A program made the translations under genes and the position numbers. The notes below the pieces were generated by a model that saw only the letters and a program-made list of their open reading frames with translations, was not told where the DNA came from and did no database searches. Of a DNA stretch of 64,000 nucleotides, positions 1 to 8,977 are shown piece after piece. The number at the start of each line of letters is the position of its first letter. Positions within the stretch are counted from its first letter, which is position 1. The stretch comes from Luteolibacter sp. SL250 (GTDB lineage Bacteria > Verrucomicrobiota > Verrucomicrobiia > Verrucomicrobiales > Akkermansiaceae), in the NCBI RefSeq assembly GCF_026625605.1, contig NZ_CP113054.1, forward strand, positions 4,030,001-4,094,000. The letters run 5' to 3'.

Positions 1-450
1 CTCGACATTGCCTGCCGTCCTTCCAAGGTGGGTGTGATCCAAAGGGGATGTGAACCGAAGATTACGCGGTTTGATCCTGAGATGATCCGATTGCTGGAAA
101 AAATCCGCGCCATGAAAGATCACTCGACTTCACTCCTTCTTGAACTGGAATCCGCTTTTTCCAAGGTTCGTGATCTGATCGAATTGAATGAAGCTCTCGT
201 TGAGGGGGAAGTGGCCACCATCAAGGAATGCACGCGGGGTGATGCGATTTTTACCGACCCCTCCGGGGAAGGATCTATTGATCTCATTGACGCTCTCCGA
301 AATCAGCGATCGGTTGAATGGGAGGACGTGACATCAACCATCGAGATGGCGCTGATCCGAGGTCGTGCGGAAGGAGCTTCCAGCGCTGTCTGGGAGATTT
401 CCGTGGCGGTGCAAAATTGGTGGTCCGCCAGGGATCCCGAGTCCAGATGA
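1..450 (+). CDS. Hypothetical protein, 5' end possibly outside window
   Basis: The frame is open from the first base, so the true start may lie upstream; a GTG at 28 is the first clear in-window candidate. The visible 140-149 residues are mostly charged and look helical, with regularly spaced leucines in the first 60 residues. There is no signal peptide, membrane segment or cysteine motif, and I recognise no family. It lies 12 bp ahead of the small gene at 463 on the same strand, so the two may share a transcript. Confidence 0.5.
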   Translation, partial: LDIACRPSKVGVIQRGCEPKITRFDPEMIRLLEKIRAMKDHSTSLLLELESAFSKVRDLIELNEALVEGEVATIKECTRGDAIFTDPSGEGSIDLIDALRNQRSVEWEDVTSTIEMALIRGRAEGASSAVWEISVAVQNWWSARDPESR

Positions 451-462
451 ACGCCAAAACAG

Positions 463-753
463 ATGAACAACGACTCGGATGAGATACTAGAGGCTTATGC
501 TCAGGAGTATGATCTCAACAAAGGAAACGTATCAGCCGGTCACCGGAGAAAAGCGCTATCCCTTATTGATGATCTTAGACAACTGAGCAGACGCAAGGAA
601 CTCGATCCGAAAATCAGAGCCCGATCGCTTCAGGCGATCGAACGACGTTTCCGGGAGTTCCTTATCTTTGCTCACGTAGAACACGATGGGCATCAGCGTC
701 TCTTACGGCACCTTTCGGAAGGAATATCCAAATTGTCATCGGCTGATGGCTGA
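463..753 (+). CDS. Small hypothetical protein (96 aa)
   Basis: A short, highly charged, probably all-helical protein with an Arg/Lys-rich middle and no membrane segment. Same strand and close behind the gene ending at 450, which favours a two-gene unit. I recognise no family. Support is limited to frame length, an ATG start and position. Confidence 0.45.
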   Translation: MNNDSDEILEAYAQEYDLNKGNVSAGHRRKALSLIDDLRQLSRRKELDPKIRARSLQAIERRFREFLIFAHVEHDGHQRLLRHLSEGISKLSSADG

Positions 754-830
754 ATACCAGCTTGGAAAGGCAGGCTGAATCGTCGATTCCGATCGGTGTT
801 GATCTTTCCCGAAAAGAGAATCGGGGATGG

Positions 831-1325
831 TTATGATTGCGGAATGCCAGCAACAATTTTCTCGGCGACCGTGGTTAGTTTCTTATCGGTAGCCCCCTCC
901 TCATCCTCCGTGGTTTGGAGCAAGCTGGCGATCTCATCGTTTCCGATGGCTTTGGCAAGAGCGCGGGCGGAACCGTAACCGGAGATTTCATAGTGTTCGA
1001 TTTTCTGGGCTGCCGCTATGAGGGCAAGGTCTTTGATGCCGGGTTCGGCCTCTTCCTTAATCGTCTCTCCTCCTTCCTCGATAAGCCCCTTCATTGCTTT
1101 GCAACTGAGCCCCCGCGGACTCGCATCCAATAGAGCTGCAACTTGCTCAAGGCGAATGACATGGAATTCGGTTTCTTCCAAATGCGTCAAAAATCCTTTT
1201 TTTAGAACAGGATCGGATGCCGCTTTGGACATTTTCGGCAACGCTTTCACAAGTTGGGTCTCGGCGCTGTAGAGATCTTTTACGCTATGAATCAGCAGAT
1301 CCTGGAGGGTAGTAAGTTTGGACAT
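831..1325 (-). CDS. DUF892 (YciE/YciF-type) ferritin-like stress protein
   Basis: About 164 residues. The family is an all-helical, ferritin-like fold induced by stress in enterobacteria; its exact reaction is not settled. Visible hallmarks are the N-terminal KDLYSAETQLVKALPKM helix, the SPRGLSCKAMKGLIEEG segment and the IEHYEISGYG helix, whose Glu and His residues are the usual metal-ligand candidates. I start at ATG 1325 (MSKLTTLQ) rather than 1343 because the close paralogue at 44370 starts at the equivalent MSKLNTLGELL. The two copies are very similar along their length. Two more paralogues lie at 42996 and 45277. It appears to stand alone, with no same-strand neighbour within 400 bp. Confidence 0.9.
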   Translation of the reverse strand: MSKLTTLQDLLIHSVKDLYSAETQLVKALPKMSKAASDPVLKKGFLTHLEETEFHVIRLEQVAALLDASPRGLSCKAMKGLIEEGGETIKEEAEPGIKDLALIAAAQKIEHYEISGYGSARALAKAIGNDEIASLLQTTEDEEGATDKKLTTVAEKIVAGIPQS

Positions 1326-1343
1326 TTCTTTTGTATGGTTCAT

Positions 1344-1734
1344 GGCGAAAGTTCGCCGGTGTCACACTTGTGCATTTGGAACACCCAATCGCGATAATTC
1401 CTCCAACCTCCCTCTCCATAAAGGATCCGATGGCTCAGATGATAGAGCGCAAGATGAACCAAAATCTCTTTTCTGCAATTTATCAGGCAAGATGCCCTTA
1501 ATCCCTCTGGCCCGGCAGACGAGAAAGACGACGATTCTTGGTCGTTTCCCAGTACCCCCGGCCGGAGTCAATGACCCAACCTTCCGCAGGTTTCTCCCTG
1601 TTGCTTCAACTTTCGGGTACACCGATCAGTTGTACGTCGTCACGTTCAAGCAGGTTCCGCGACAGAACGAGGAAAGCTGGGACGTGAACAAGCTTCACAT
1701 CATTCCGCTGCGGGCGGCGAACGAAAATTTTCAT
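1344..1734. other. Gene-free gap, nothing recognised
   Basis: No frame here on either strand gives a recognisable protein, and I see no tRNA-like or terminator structure. It lies downstream of the truncated CbiX-like gene, so it may hold decayed sequence of that gene's missing half, but I could not match any of it. Confidence 0.4.
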
Positions 1735-2181
1735 TCAACATTCGGTCGCGGGCTTCGCCTTCCCTACCGCAGGCGTGTGGGAATCGATTCGGGGGGCCAC
1801 CTTTACTTCCAGTTCGCCCCAGCCTTCTTCCCTAAGCGCCGCCACGCGTTGCGGGAGGTATTCTTTGATGGCCGCGCTAGGCCCGAAGAAAAGGGGTATC
1901 ATCAGAAAGCGGTTCAAGCCCTCTGTTCGCTTTTTCTGGATGAAGCTTTCGAAAATGTCGGCTGATACACCGCCGAGTTCTTCCGGGTTGATTTTCGTCG
2001 AGTGCAGCAAGGACACTGGATGGACTGTTTGCCCAATCCTTTCGGCAAGACGCTCGGCGACATTACGCAGGCTCATCGTTGATTCCGACTGATAGGACCC
2101 GTTGTCAGTTAGAATGCAGCAAGGTTCGTCCATAGCCTCCTTTAATCGCTCTGAGTGGGGGTCCGGAGAATCTTCATCCAT
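1735..2181 (-). CDS. CbiX/SirB-like chelatase domain, probably C-terminally truncated
   Basis: The segment ILTDNGSYQSESTMSLRNVA, followed by HPVSLLHSTKINPEELGG and then FLMIPLFFGPSAAIKEYLP, matches the first repeat of CbiX-type sirohydrochlorin/cobalt chelatase-like proteins. These insert a metal into tetrapyrroles, or are family members of unknown substrate. The usual catalytic His of the first strand is replaced here (DNGS). The reading frame stops soon after the KVAPRID segment, so the second half of a normal two-repeat protein is missing. I place the start at ATG 2181 (MDEDSPD); ATG 2133 is possible. No other tetrapyrrole gene is nearby. It may be a pseudogene. Confidence 0.55.
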   Translation of the reverse strand: MDEDSPDPHSERLKEAMDEPCCILTDNGSYQSESTMSLRNVAERLAERIGQTVHPVSLLHSTKINPEELGGVSADIFESFIQKKRTEGLNRFLMIPLFFGPSAAIKEYLPQRVAALREEGWGELEVKVAPRIDSHTPAVGKAKPATEC

Positions 2182-2323
2182 AAATTCGATTTGGCTACCA
2201 TCACCCGGGAGAATGCTTCGTTCCCTTGTCCAGAGGAATAGTCTGGCTCCAACTCCGCGCATGGGAAAAGGATCCGCCCGCCCCTTCCGGAGCGGACCTG
2301 CCACTTTCGATAAGGGCCGCTAT

Positions 2324-2653
2324 TTACCAGCCCGTGTTGCGCTTGTTGCGTCCGCCGCCGTCCTTACTCCCCCCGCCGCTGTAGCTCCCGCTTCCGAAGC
2401 CGCCGGTTGCAGGGCGGGGTTCGGACGCGTTCACCCTCAGCGCTCTCCCGTTCAGGTTTCTTCCGTTAAGTGCCCCCACCGCTTCGTTGACACGGGATTG
2501 ATCCGCCAAAGTTACAAAGCCGAAGCCTTTTGATTGCCCGGTTTCACGGTCGAGAACGACTTTAACGCTCTGGATGTCTCCGAATTCGGCGAATATTTCC
2601 CGAATATCGGCTTCGTTGGCGGTGTAAGGCAAGTTGCCTACATAGATGTCCAT
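2324..2653 (-). CDS. Single-RRM RNA-binding protein with Gly-rich tail
   Basis: 109 residues with one RNA recognition motif. RNP2 is IYVGNLPY at residues 3-10 and RNP1 is KGFGFVTL near residue 45; a Gly/Ser-rich basic tail ends in KRNTGW. Bacterial proteins of this type bind single-stranded RNA and are often cold- or stress-induced. I start at MDIYVGN (2653), matching the close paralogue at 52219. The transglutaminase-like gene at 3069-3914 lies upstream on the same strand. The same pair recurs at 51-52.5 kb, suggesting a duplicated module. Confidence 0.93.
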   Translation of the reverse strand: MDIYVGNLPYTANEADIREIFAEFGDIQSVKVVLDRETGQSKGFGFVTLADQSRVNEAVGALNGRNLNGRALRVNASEPRPATGGFGSGSYSGGGSKDGGGRNKRNTGW

Positions 2654-2839
2654 ATTTTCTTTTCCGTAACGCACTTTCAGGAACCTGGCGGGTGCTTTGC
2701 GTTACAGAACCGGTCAAGCGGACCGGGCATCAGGCTTGCGATCAGTTGACTGGTACCACGGATGGGGCTCATGGCAATCCATTTGTCGAGCCGGACTTGG
2801 TGAAACGACACCTGTATGGTCCAAGCAGGGAGCCAGCGG

Positions 2840-2992
2840 ATTCCGAATTACCATCTGCAACGCTGCCATGAATCGCACGAGTAATTCTCCTCGATCCAGC
2901 CCGTCACGTGGCGCGGAATCCTGAAAACGATCAGACTGAAATTGTGGGATGAGGAAAACCGGCGGTAGGTGGGTTTCAGCGAATTGGACGAG
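2840..2992 (+). pseudogene. Fatty-acid desaturase 3' remnant
   Basis: The plus frame reads IPNYHLQRCHES, then after an in-frame stop FSSIQPVTWRGILKTIRLKL, then WDEENRR, a second stop and VGFSE. This aligns residue for residue with the C-terminus of the intact desaturase at 52970-54028 (IPNYNLQACHES, then KTTRLKLWDEKNRRLVGFS). Two in-frame stops and the missing histidine-box region show it is dead. It lies between the first transglutaminase-like gene and the first RRM gene, on the opposite strand. Confidence 0.88.
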
Positions 2993-3068
2993 TGAAATAC
3001 CCGCAAAGGGCCGTTAGCTTACCGCCGATGACTGACAAATCAGGAGGTGCGCCTGGATAACATTGCTG

Positions 3069-3914
3069 TCAGCGTCCTTCCATCGTCCAAGCCACGCCGT
3101 GTGAGCCGGGGAGGGTGGACATAAAACCTCCATCCCTCGCGTTACAAATGACCTCGATGTTGGTCAGCTTCGGATTTCCGACCATGGTGCACGTTGAGGC
3201 ATCCGCCGCATCCCTGCCGACAGCGATCCTGACAGTGCCATTGACCGGAGCGCGGCGGGTGGCATCGAACGCATACCATCTTCCATTGATGAAAACCTCG
3301 AACAGGGCGTGGAAGTCATTGGGCTGAAGGAGATGCGAATAGCAGGAAACATACCGCGCGGGCACGCTCATCGCCCGGCAGAAAGCAATGCCGAGATGGG
3401 CGAAGTCGCGGCACACTCCTACCCTCTGCTCGAAAGTGTCCACCGCCGAGGATCGCTCGTTGCTGCTGCCCGGCTCGTAAACCACATGATTGAAGATCCA
3501 TCCGCAGATCGCCGATGCGATGGCATATTGGGATTCACAGTGGCCGAAAAGGTCCATCGCATGCGCACGGAACCGATCGGACTGGCAATACCGGCTGGGA
3601 GACAAAAATGGAAGGCAGTCGGATGGGAGGTTGCCCCATGCCCCGTCCTGGATTTCCGATGGTGGAACGGACACCCATCCCGTCATGACGTCCGCCTGAT
3701 ACCGGATGTGGAGGCTGGGTCCCGCGGCGGAAAGCCTTACCAGGCGGCTTGATCCCTCCGCCGGCTCCATGTCCTGCAGTTCCAGTGACGGTTCAGTGTA
3801 GAAAGATTCGGCGAGGATCCGCTGGCCCGGGGCTTTGGCGCATTTGATGGCGAGGATCAGGGTGGCCGTGTTCTCCAGATCATAATTCAGATTCACACTC
3901 ACCCGGAAAATCAT
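3069..3914 (-). CDS. Transglutaminase-like cysteine protease family protein
   Basis: 281 residues. The N-terminal half has the beta-rich domain often seen in this family (start MIFRVSVNLNYDLE). The catalytic core follows: Cys in GVCRDFAHLG, His in FHALFEVFINGRWYAFD and Asp in the same AFDAT segment, giving a complete Cys-His-Asp triad. The family includes peptide-hydrolysing and cross-linking enzymes; the substrate cannot be told. No signal peptide, so it is probably cytoplasmic. A close paralogue is at 51126-51974, and both are followed by an RRM protein gene on the same strand, which suggests a conserved pair. Confidence 0.92.
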   Translation of the reverse strand: MIFRVSVNLNYDLENTATLILAIKCAKAPGQRILAESFYTEPSLELQDMEPAEGSSRLVRLSAAGPSLHIRYQADVMTGWVSVPPSEIQDGAWGNLPSDCLPFLSPSRYCQSDRFRAHAMDLFGHCESQYAIASAICGWIFNHVVYEPGSSNERSSAVDTFEQRVGVCRDFAHLGIAFCRAMSVPARYVSCYSHLLQPNDFHALFEVFINGRWYAFDATRRAPVNGTVRIAVGRDAADASTCTMVGNPKLTNIEVICNARDGGFMSTLPGSHGVAWTMEGR

Positions 3915-4015
3915 TTTTCAAGATACACGGATGGGCCCCCGGTTGCCAGCTAACTTCGCCGAAATAGTCTATGGGTCGAAATCAGGCAATGGTGGCTCCA
4001 CTCTGCACGCCAGTT

Positions 4016-4339
4016 TCACATTCCCGGTTTTTCCCCGGCCAACAGCGGCATCCTCAATCTGAAGGAGGTTTTCTCGGCCGAGGAATCCACGGTCAACGAT
4101 CCATCGTGCGTCCTTGCGATCTCGGAGGCGATATAAAGCCCGAGCCCAAGCCCGTTCATGCTGGCGCTCGCCTTCTCGCGCGCGAAAGGCTGGAAGAGGA
4201 TCGGCACCAGATCATCCGGAATCCGGTTCCCGCTGTTCTCCACGGCAAGCTCGAACTCCGATTCTTGAACCTCCCCGGTGACGGTGATCGGCTGATCCCT
4301 TGACCCATGGGTGATCGCGTTCGCCAATAGGTTCGAACT
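4016..4339 (-). pseudogene. Sensor histidine kinase C-terminal fragment
   Basis: Only the ATPase part survives. The N box is SNLLANAITHGS, the G1-like segment is VENSGNRIPDD and the G2 box is NGLGLGLYIASEIARTHDG. The dimerisation/phospho-acceptor helix and all sensory domains are absent. The recognisable homology stops at about 4339, next to the start of an oppositely oriented, truncated peptidase. No response regulator is adjacent. I read it as a rearrangement remnant. Confidence 0.82.
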
Positions 4340-4341
4340 GG

Positions 4342-4941
4342 CGGGGGAAGGCCTTCCATGACGTCTGTTGGAAAAACCTGATGGACTCCGGATTCCCTGA
4401 TCGCATCCCATGGATCAAAGCCGCCGCCGCCAGTCGTCGCTGGATGGACCTCGCACGGGTAGGCAACTACGGGGGAAGTGCGGGCGGCCAAAGCGCCCTA
4501 GCAGGTCTGCTGCAGCATGGGGATTTCTACAAAGCCGGAGTGGCGGATTGCGGGTGCCATGATAACCGAATGGACAAGATCTGGTGGAACGAGGCTTGGA
4601 TGGGCTGGCCGGTGGACGAGAGCTATGAGAGGAATTCGAACGTTACCCACGCCGCGAAGTTGGATGGCCGCCTAATGCTGATAGTTGGTGAGATCGACCA
4701 GAATGTTTACCCGGCTTCGACGGCTCAGGTGGTCAACGCGCTGGAGAAAGCCGGAAAGAACTTCGACTATGTCCCGATCATGAATGCCGGGCACGGTGCG
4801 GCGGAGACATCCTATGGAAAGTTCCGGCGCGCTGGGTTTCTGATCAAGGCACTCGGTGCTCCCGGTCAGGCTGGAGGCCCCAAGACGACTGATGATGCCT
4901 CAAGCGGACTCAATTTGACTCTCTTACCATCAATGAATTAG
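4342..4941 (+). pseudogene. Prolyl-oligopeptidase (S9) C-terminal fragment
   Basis: The hydrolase domain of an S9-type serine peptidase. The nucleophile Ser is in NYGGSAGGQSA, the Asp is in VGEIDQNVYPAS and the His in NAGHGAAE, so the triad is intact. The coding similarity begins before the ATG at 4381 (RGKAFHDVCWKNL in frame from about 4342), but the upstream beta-propeller and any signal peptide are missing, and no start codon fits. It abuts the kinase fragment within a few bases. Translation from ATG 4381 would give 186 residues, yet loss of most of the protein makes a functional product unlikely. Confidence 0.8.
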
Positions 4942-5091
4942 ATTGAATCATCGGGGCAAAGCGGTTGGACTAGGACGTCTTCCGTCCTATTCTAATAACG
5001 CTAATCCGTTGATAATCGACAACATTATCAGAGATCAAGCTTTTCGTTCGCAATGAACGAGGCCTTCCTGCCGTGCCTAACAAAACTTCAT

Positions 5092-5262
5092 CTCTACTCG
5101 TGATCTCCTGAAAGCAAATCCCTGCCCTTATGGGTTCACAGTACGCAGACCATCAAAAGAATCATCACCCCTGACCATCTTAGCTGACGATCAGCGACTT
5201 AGCGCGCCAGAAGATTATTTTCGTCATCTCTCCTCAATCCATACACCCCTGATTTGCGGATC
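5092..5262 (+). repeat. comM-derived dispersed repeat, copy A (left of defence island)
   Basis: Begins with a segment encoding DLLKANPCPYGF, which resembles the comM NPCPCGY region, then a conserved non-comM tail (GACTTAGCG, TTATTTTCGTC and AATCCATAC blocks). 46 of 50 bases from 5101 match copy B from 16177. It is in direct orientation with copy B, and the two enclose the restriction-modification genes. Weaker similarity to copy D continues to a shared CGCCTCAGGA near 5361. Confidence 0.85.
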
Positions 5263-5669
5263 TTTCCGCGCCGAAGTCCTCCACAGCTGACATTCCTCGT
5301 CCTCCAATGGGGCTTGGCCCAGTTACACTCATGGGTCACACTCTCCCGCTGCCTGCCCGCCTCAGGACCTGTCGAGATCAGCCGATGGGCCCGAGAGCGG
5401 CGGTCTAAGCCTCACCACCTTGGTCTATCGACGAGTAACGCTTGTAGGCTGATCCACGACCGGCATGCCCAAGTCGAAGCCTGCCCCCCCCCCGCAGCTC
5501 TTCTGTTCATATGGACCGGAAGATCACCGCGGAGATAGTCCCGCACTCGCAGGTCGCGCCATTGGACGTGCAGAGCGCCTCGAAATGGAGTTGCGGAGGT
5601 TCCTGATCGGCCACCCGAGATCCTGTCATGCGAGGCTGGTGAGCCGGAAGTGCACAATGTCTGTCACCT

Positions 5670-5954
5670 TTGATCCGTCGTAAGAAGACAGGGTCAGAGA
5701 TCCGATCCGACGAGACCTGGTCCAAAGACCTGCAGGCCCTCCGCGACGTCGGATGGGTGACGACAAATATTCCCGAGCCCACTTCGGCAACCCTTTTCAT
5801 CGCTGCACTCACCCTCGTCGGCATGCGCCGTACCATACCGATCAATGAAGGGTTTCGGCATCACGACGATCAGTTTTCGTTCGCAGACGTCTACCCGCAC
5901 AAACATTTTCGGACCGTCCGGGAGAAGGCTGGTGTTTTGCCGTCCGAATTTTAG
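5670..5954 (+). pseudogene. PEP-CTERM sorting-signal remnant
   Basis: The frame contains IPEPTSATLFIAALTLVGMR around 5769-5830: a PEP motif, a hydrophobic stretch and a basic end, the C-terminal export/sorting signal of PEP-CTERM proteins. Here it is followed by about 40 unrelated residues instead of a stop, and nothing resembling an exported domain precedes it. I take it as the 3' scrap of a lost surface-protein gene between repeat A and the defence island. Confidence 0.5.
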
Positions 5955-6028
5955 TCTATCTCGCCCGAAAAGGATCGAAGTCTAACCATTCCGTCCGGAA
6001 AAACGGCATCGTTTCCAAGATTCGGGGT

Positions 6029-8977
6029 GTGTATGAGCATTGCAAAAAGGGGATTTCCCCTTTTACACTGCCGCCAGTGCCCCAACTGGATGACGAGAAA
6101 CTTGAAGCGATTGAAACGACGGAAGGCCCGTTGTTGGTGATTGCTGGCCCAGGTTCCGGAAAAACCCGGACTCTGGTAGAAAGGACGGTTCGTCTGATTC
6201 AGCGAGGGGAATCGCCCTCGTCCATCCTGGTCGCCACATTCACCGAAAAGGCCGCTTCCGAGCTGGTGACGCGCATTTCCAACCGGTTGCTGGAACTGGA
6301 ACTCCGGGTGAATCTGAACGAGATGTGGGTGGGGACCCTCCACTCGCTCTTTCTCCGAATCCTCGACGATCACCGGGAGTTTACCCGCTTGAAGCGCAAC
6401 TACCGCATTCTCGACCAGTTTGACCAACGGTATTTCGTCTACCGCCGCATCAATCAGTTCCGGGAGTCTCCGCACTCGCACCATCTGCTCAACCTTTCCA
6501 ACACGAATGGCTGGAGCCAGGCCGAAACCGTCATTTCCTACGTCAACAAGGTGTCCGAGGAGCTTCTTGATCCGGACGCGCTAAAACGGGACGGGGACGG
6601 GGCGATCGCCGCAATCGGCCATCTCTACGATGCCTATCAGCGCCTGACCGCCGAGGAAAACCTTCTCGATTTCTCGTCCATCCAGGTCGAGGCCTTCCAC
6701 CTTCTCGCCCAAAATCCCCAGGTTCTTGCCGCCCTCCAGGGGCGTTTGCGATACCTGATGATCGACGAGTATCAAGACACTAACACCGTTCAGGAGAAGA
6801 TCCTTCTAAAGCTGGCATCCGGACATTCAAACCTCTGCGTTGTCGGGGATGACGACCAAGGTCTCTACCGCTTTCGGGGAGCCACGATCAGAAACATCCT
6901 GGAGTTCCCAAGCAATTTCCCACCGGGAACATGCAAGAGTGTCCGACTCACCACCAACTACAGGTCGCATCCGGGAATCATCGGTTTCTACAACGAGTGG
7001 ATGCGGCATCTGAACTGGCGTGGGGATGATGGCTCCCAGTTCCGCTTCGATAAGGAAATCAAGCCGCGCCAAGGGGAATTCCCTGAAACCTCCACGGTGA
7101 TTCGCGTCACTACCGGTGGGACCCAAGACGATTACCACAACGAAGTACTATCCTTCATTCGTCGCCTTCAGGAGTCGGGGAAGCTGGACGACCTCAACCA
7201 GATTGCGTTTCTGTTCCGTTCGGTCAAGAGTCCCAAGGCAACGGCGCTCGCCCACTTCCTGGAAGCCAATGGTGTGCCGGTCTTTTCCCCGCGGTCCGCA
7301 CTCTTCTTTGATCGGGAGGAGGTGAAGCTTATCCTTGGGGCTATCGTCTTCATCTTCCCGAACCTCTTCGATCTATTGAAGTGGGACGAAAAGATCGAGC
7401 TGCCGGTATGGGGCTATTACCTCGACTGCAAAACCACCTTCGCCAACGCGATCCGCGCTGACCGGAAGAAGCATGAGGGGCTCTTGAAGTGGGCCAACCT
7501 TCACGCCCAGGCCCACCTCCGCCTTTCGGCACCCACCGACTATCGGTTCTCCCAGCTCATGTACGAGCTGTTTCAGTTCCCGATGTTCCGGAGCTTTTTG
7601 GAAGCGGACCTCAACGGCAGGTCATACGACCTGCGTGCCACCTACAACCTCGCGCTGTTCTCCCGCCTCGTCACCAAGTTCGAGTATCTTCACAACATCA
7701 TCGTTTTCACGCCCGACTCGCTCCAGAAAGACCTTCAGGCGTTTTTCAACCGCTTCCTCCGCTTCCTCATTGATGGCGGGATCGAGGAGTATGAGGACTT
7801 TGAAGAGCTTGCTCCAGCTGGCTGCGTATCGTTCATGACCATCCACCAGTCGAAGGGACTGGAGTTTCCGATTGTGCTGGTGGGGTCGCTGGAGGCATCG
7901 CCCCGGAAGCAGTTCGACGACATCGACGAGGCGCTGCAATCCCGGTATTACCACAAGCCGCCTTTCGAACCGCTCGACCGCACCAAGTTCTTCGACTTCT
8001 GGCGCCTCTACTACACGGCTTTTTCCCGGCCTCAGAACCTTCTCGGTCTAATCGGCCTGGAGGAGCGGAACAAGAAGGGCGGCCTCAAGATCCCCAGGAA
8101 GGAATTCCGGCCAGTCTATGACGGATTGCCTCATTGGCGAAGCTCCGCAGTCGATCTGTCGCTGCTCGATTTTGAGAAGCTCAAGGAGCCTAACATCAAG
8201 CATCAGTATTCCTTCACCTCGCACGTACTGCTCTACGAAAACTGCCCGCTTCAGTACAAGTTCTTCAAAGAACTTGAATTCGCCTCTGTCCGTCAATCTG
8301 GCCCAATGGCGGGCACGCTCATTCACCAGACGATCGAGGACATGCACAAGGCCATCCTCCGGGGGGAAGAGCACCGGGTGACGAACGAACAAGTGGAAGA
8401 ATGGTTCGAAGCGAACTACCGATCGCTCTCCCGCTCTGAGCGAACCTACCTCGCGCCAGGACAGTTGAACGCGCTCCTCGAACAGGTTCTCCGCTACAAG
8501 AGCAGCCAGGAGCACGACTGGTCAGTCATCAAGGCGGCGGAAGTGGATGTCTCTCTCGTGAAGGAGGACTACATCCTTCACGGCACCATCGACCTAGTAC
8601 AGGGCGCAGACGGGACCGTCGAGATCGTGGATTTCAAATCCGGCAAGAAGCCGGATCTAAACTTCCCGGGGGACCGAGCGGTTCTTGAACGTTACCGTCG
8701 GCAACTCGAAGTCTACGCCCACCTGATTGAGGAGCGGGAAGGTCTCATCGTGAGCCGAATGCACCTCTACTACACCTCCGAAAAGAACGGGATACCGACC
8801 ATTTCATATGACCGCGCCGGAGCAGATATCGCTAAGACTATCGCAACTTTCGACCGGATCGTGTCCCATATCGAGGCCCGCGACTACGACATGAGCAACA
8901 CGGTCAAAACTGAAAAGCTCTGCGGGAACTGCGACATGTACCTTCACTGCAACCCGATTTACCCTTATCAATCATGA
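6029..8977 (+). CDS. UvrD/Rep-like SF1 helicase fused to PD-(D/E)XK nuclease
   Basis: 982 residues. The helicase part has the Q-like PQLDDEKLEAI, Walker A GPGSGKTRT near residue 40, DEYQDTN (motif II) near 245, GDDDQGLYRFRGA (III) and a late SKGLEFPIVLVGS motif. The C-terminus carries a RecB/Cas4-type nuclease: HGTIDLVQG near 851 and VDFKSGKKP near 868. Cys residues in ENCPLQYKFF and LCGNCDMYLHC suggest an AddB-like Fe-S clamp. Such proteins unwind and cut DNA. It overlaps the methylase gene by 4 bases (ATGA), so translation is probably coupled. ATG 6029 starts just ahead of the helicase core; an upstream start is possible. It opens the island between repeats A and B. Confidence 0.9.
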   Translation: MYEHCKKGISPFTLPPVPQLDDEKLEAIETTEGPLLVIAGPGSGKTRTLVERTVRLIQRGESPSSILVATFTEKAASELVTRISNRLLELELRVNLNEMWVGTLHSLFLRILDDHREFTRLKRNYRILDQFDQRYFVYRRINQFRESPHSHHLLNLSNTNGWSQAETVISYVNKVSEELLDPDALKRDGDGAIAAIGHLYDAYQRLTAEENLLDFSSIQVEAFHLLAQNPQVLAALQGRLRYLMIDEYQDTNTVQEKILLKLASGHSNLCVVGDDDQGLYRFRGATIRNILEFPSNFPPGTCKSVRLTTNYRSHPGIIGFYNEWMRHLNWRGDDGSQFRFDKEIKPRQGEFPETSTVIRVTTGGTQDDYHNEVLSFIRRLQESGKLDDLNQIAFLFRSVKSPKATALAHFLEANGVPVFSPRSALFFDREEVKLILGAIVFIFPNLFDLLKWDEKIELPVWGYYLDCKTTFANAIRADRKKHEGLLKWANLHAQAHLRLSAPTDYRFSQLMYELFQFPMFRSFLEADLNGRSYDLRATYNLALFSRLVTKFEYLHNIIVFTPDSLQKDLQAFFNRFLRFLIDGGIEEYEDFEELAPAGCVSFMTIHQSKGLEFPIVLVGSLEASPRKQFDDIDEALQSRYYHKPPFEPLDRTKFFDFWRLYYTAFSRPQNLLGLIGLEERNKKGGLKIPRKEFRPVYDGLPHWRSSAVDLSLLDFEKLKEPNIKHQYSFTSHVLLYENCPLQYKFFKELEFASVRQSGPMAGTLIHQTIEDMHKAILRGEEHRVTNEQVEEWFEANYRSLSRSERTYLAPGQLNALLEQVLRYKSSQEHDWSVIKAAEVDVSLVKEDYILHGTIDLVQGADGTVEIVDFKSGKKPDLNFPGDRAVLERYRRQLEVYAHLIEEREGLIVSRMHLYYTSEKNGIPTISYDRAGADIAKTIATFDRIVSHIEARDYDMSNTVKTEKLCGNCDMYLHCNPIYPYQS

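Noticed and set aside
1318..1965. A plus-strand frame of 215 codons
   Set aside because: It overlaps the CbiX-like gene in antisense and has no recognisable features in the remaining part.
5010..5030. Short palindrome TGATAAT...ATTATCA as an operator
   Set aside because: Only seven-base arms, no adjacent intact promoter or gene to regulate.
5475..5500. Long C-run that might be a phase-variation tract (another near 50759)
   Set aside because: Neither run lies in, or just ahead of, a convincing gene, so no switching target can be named.
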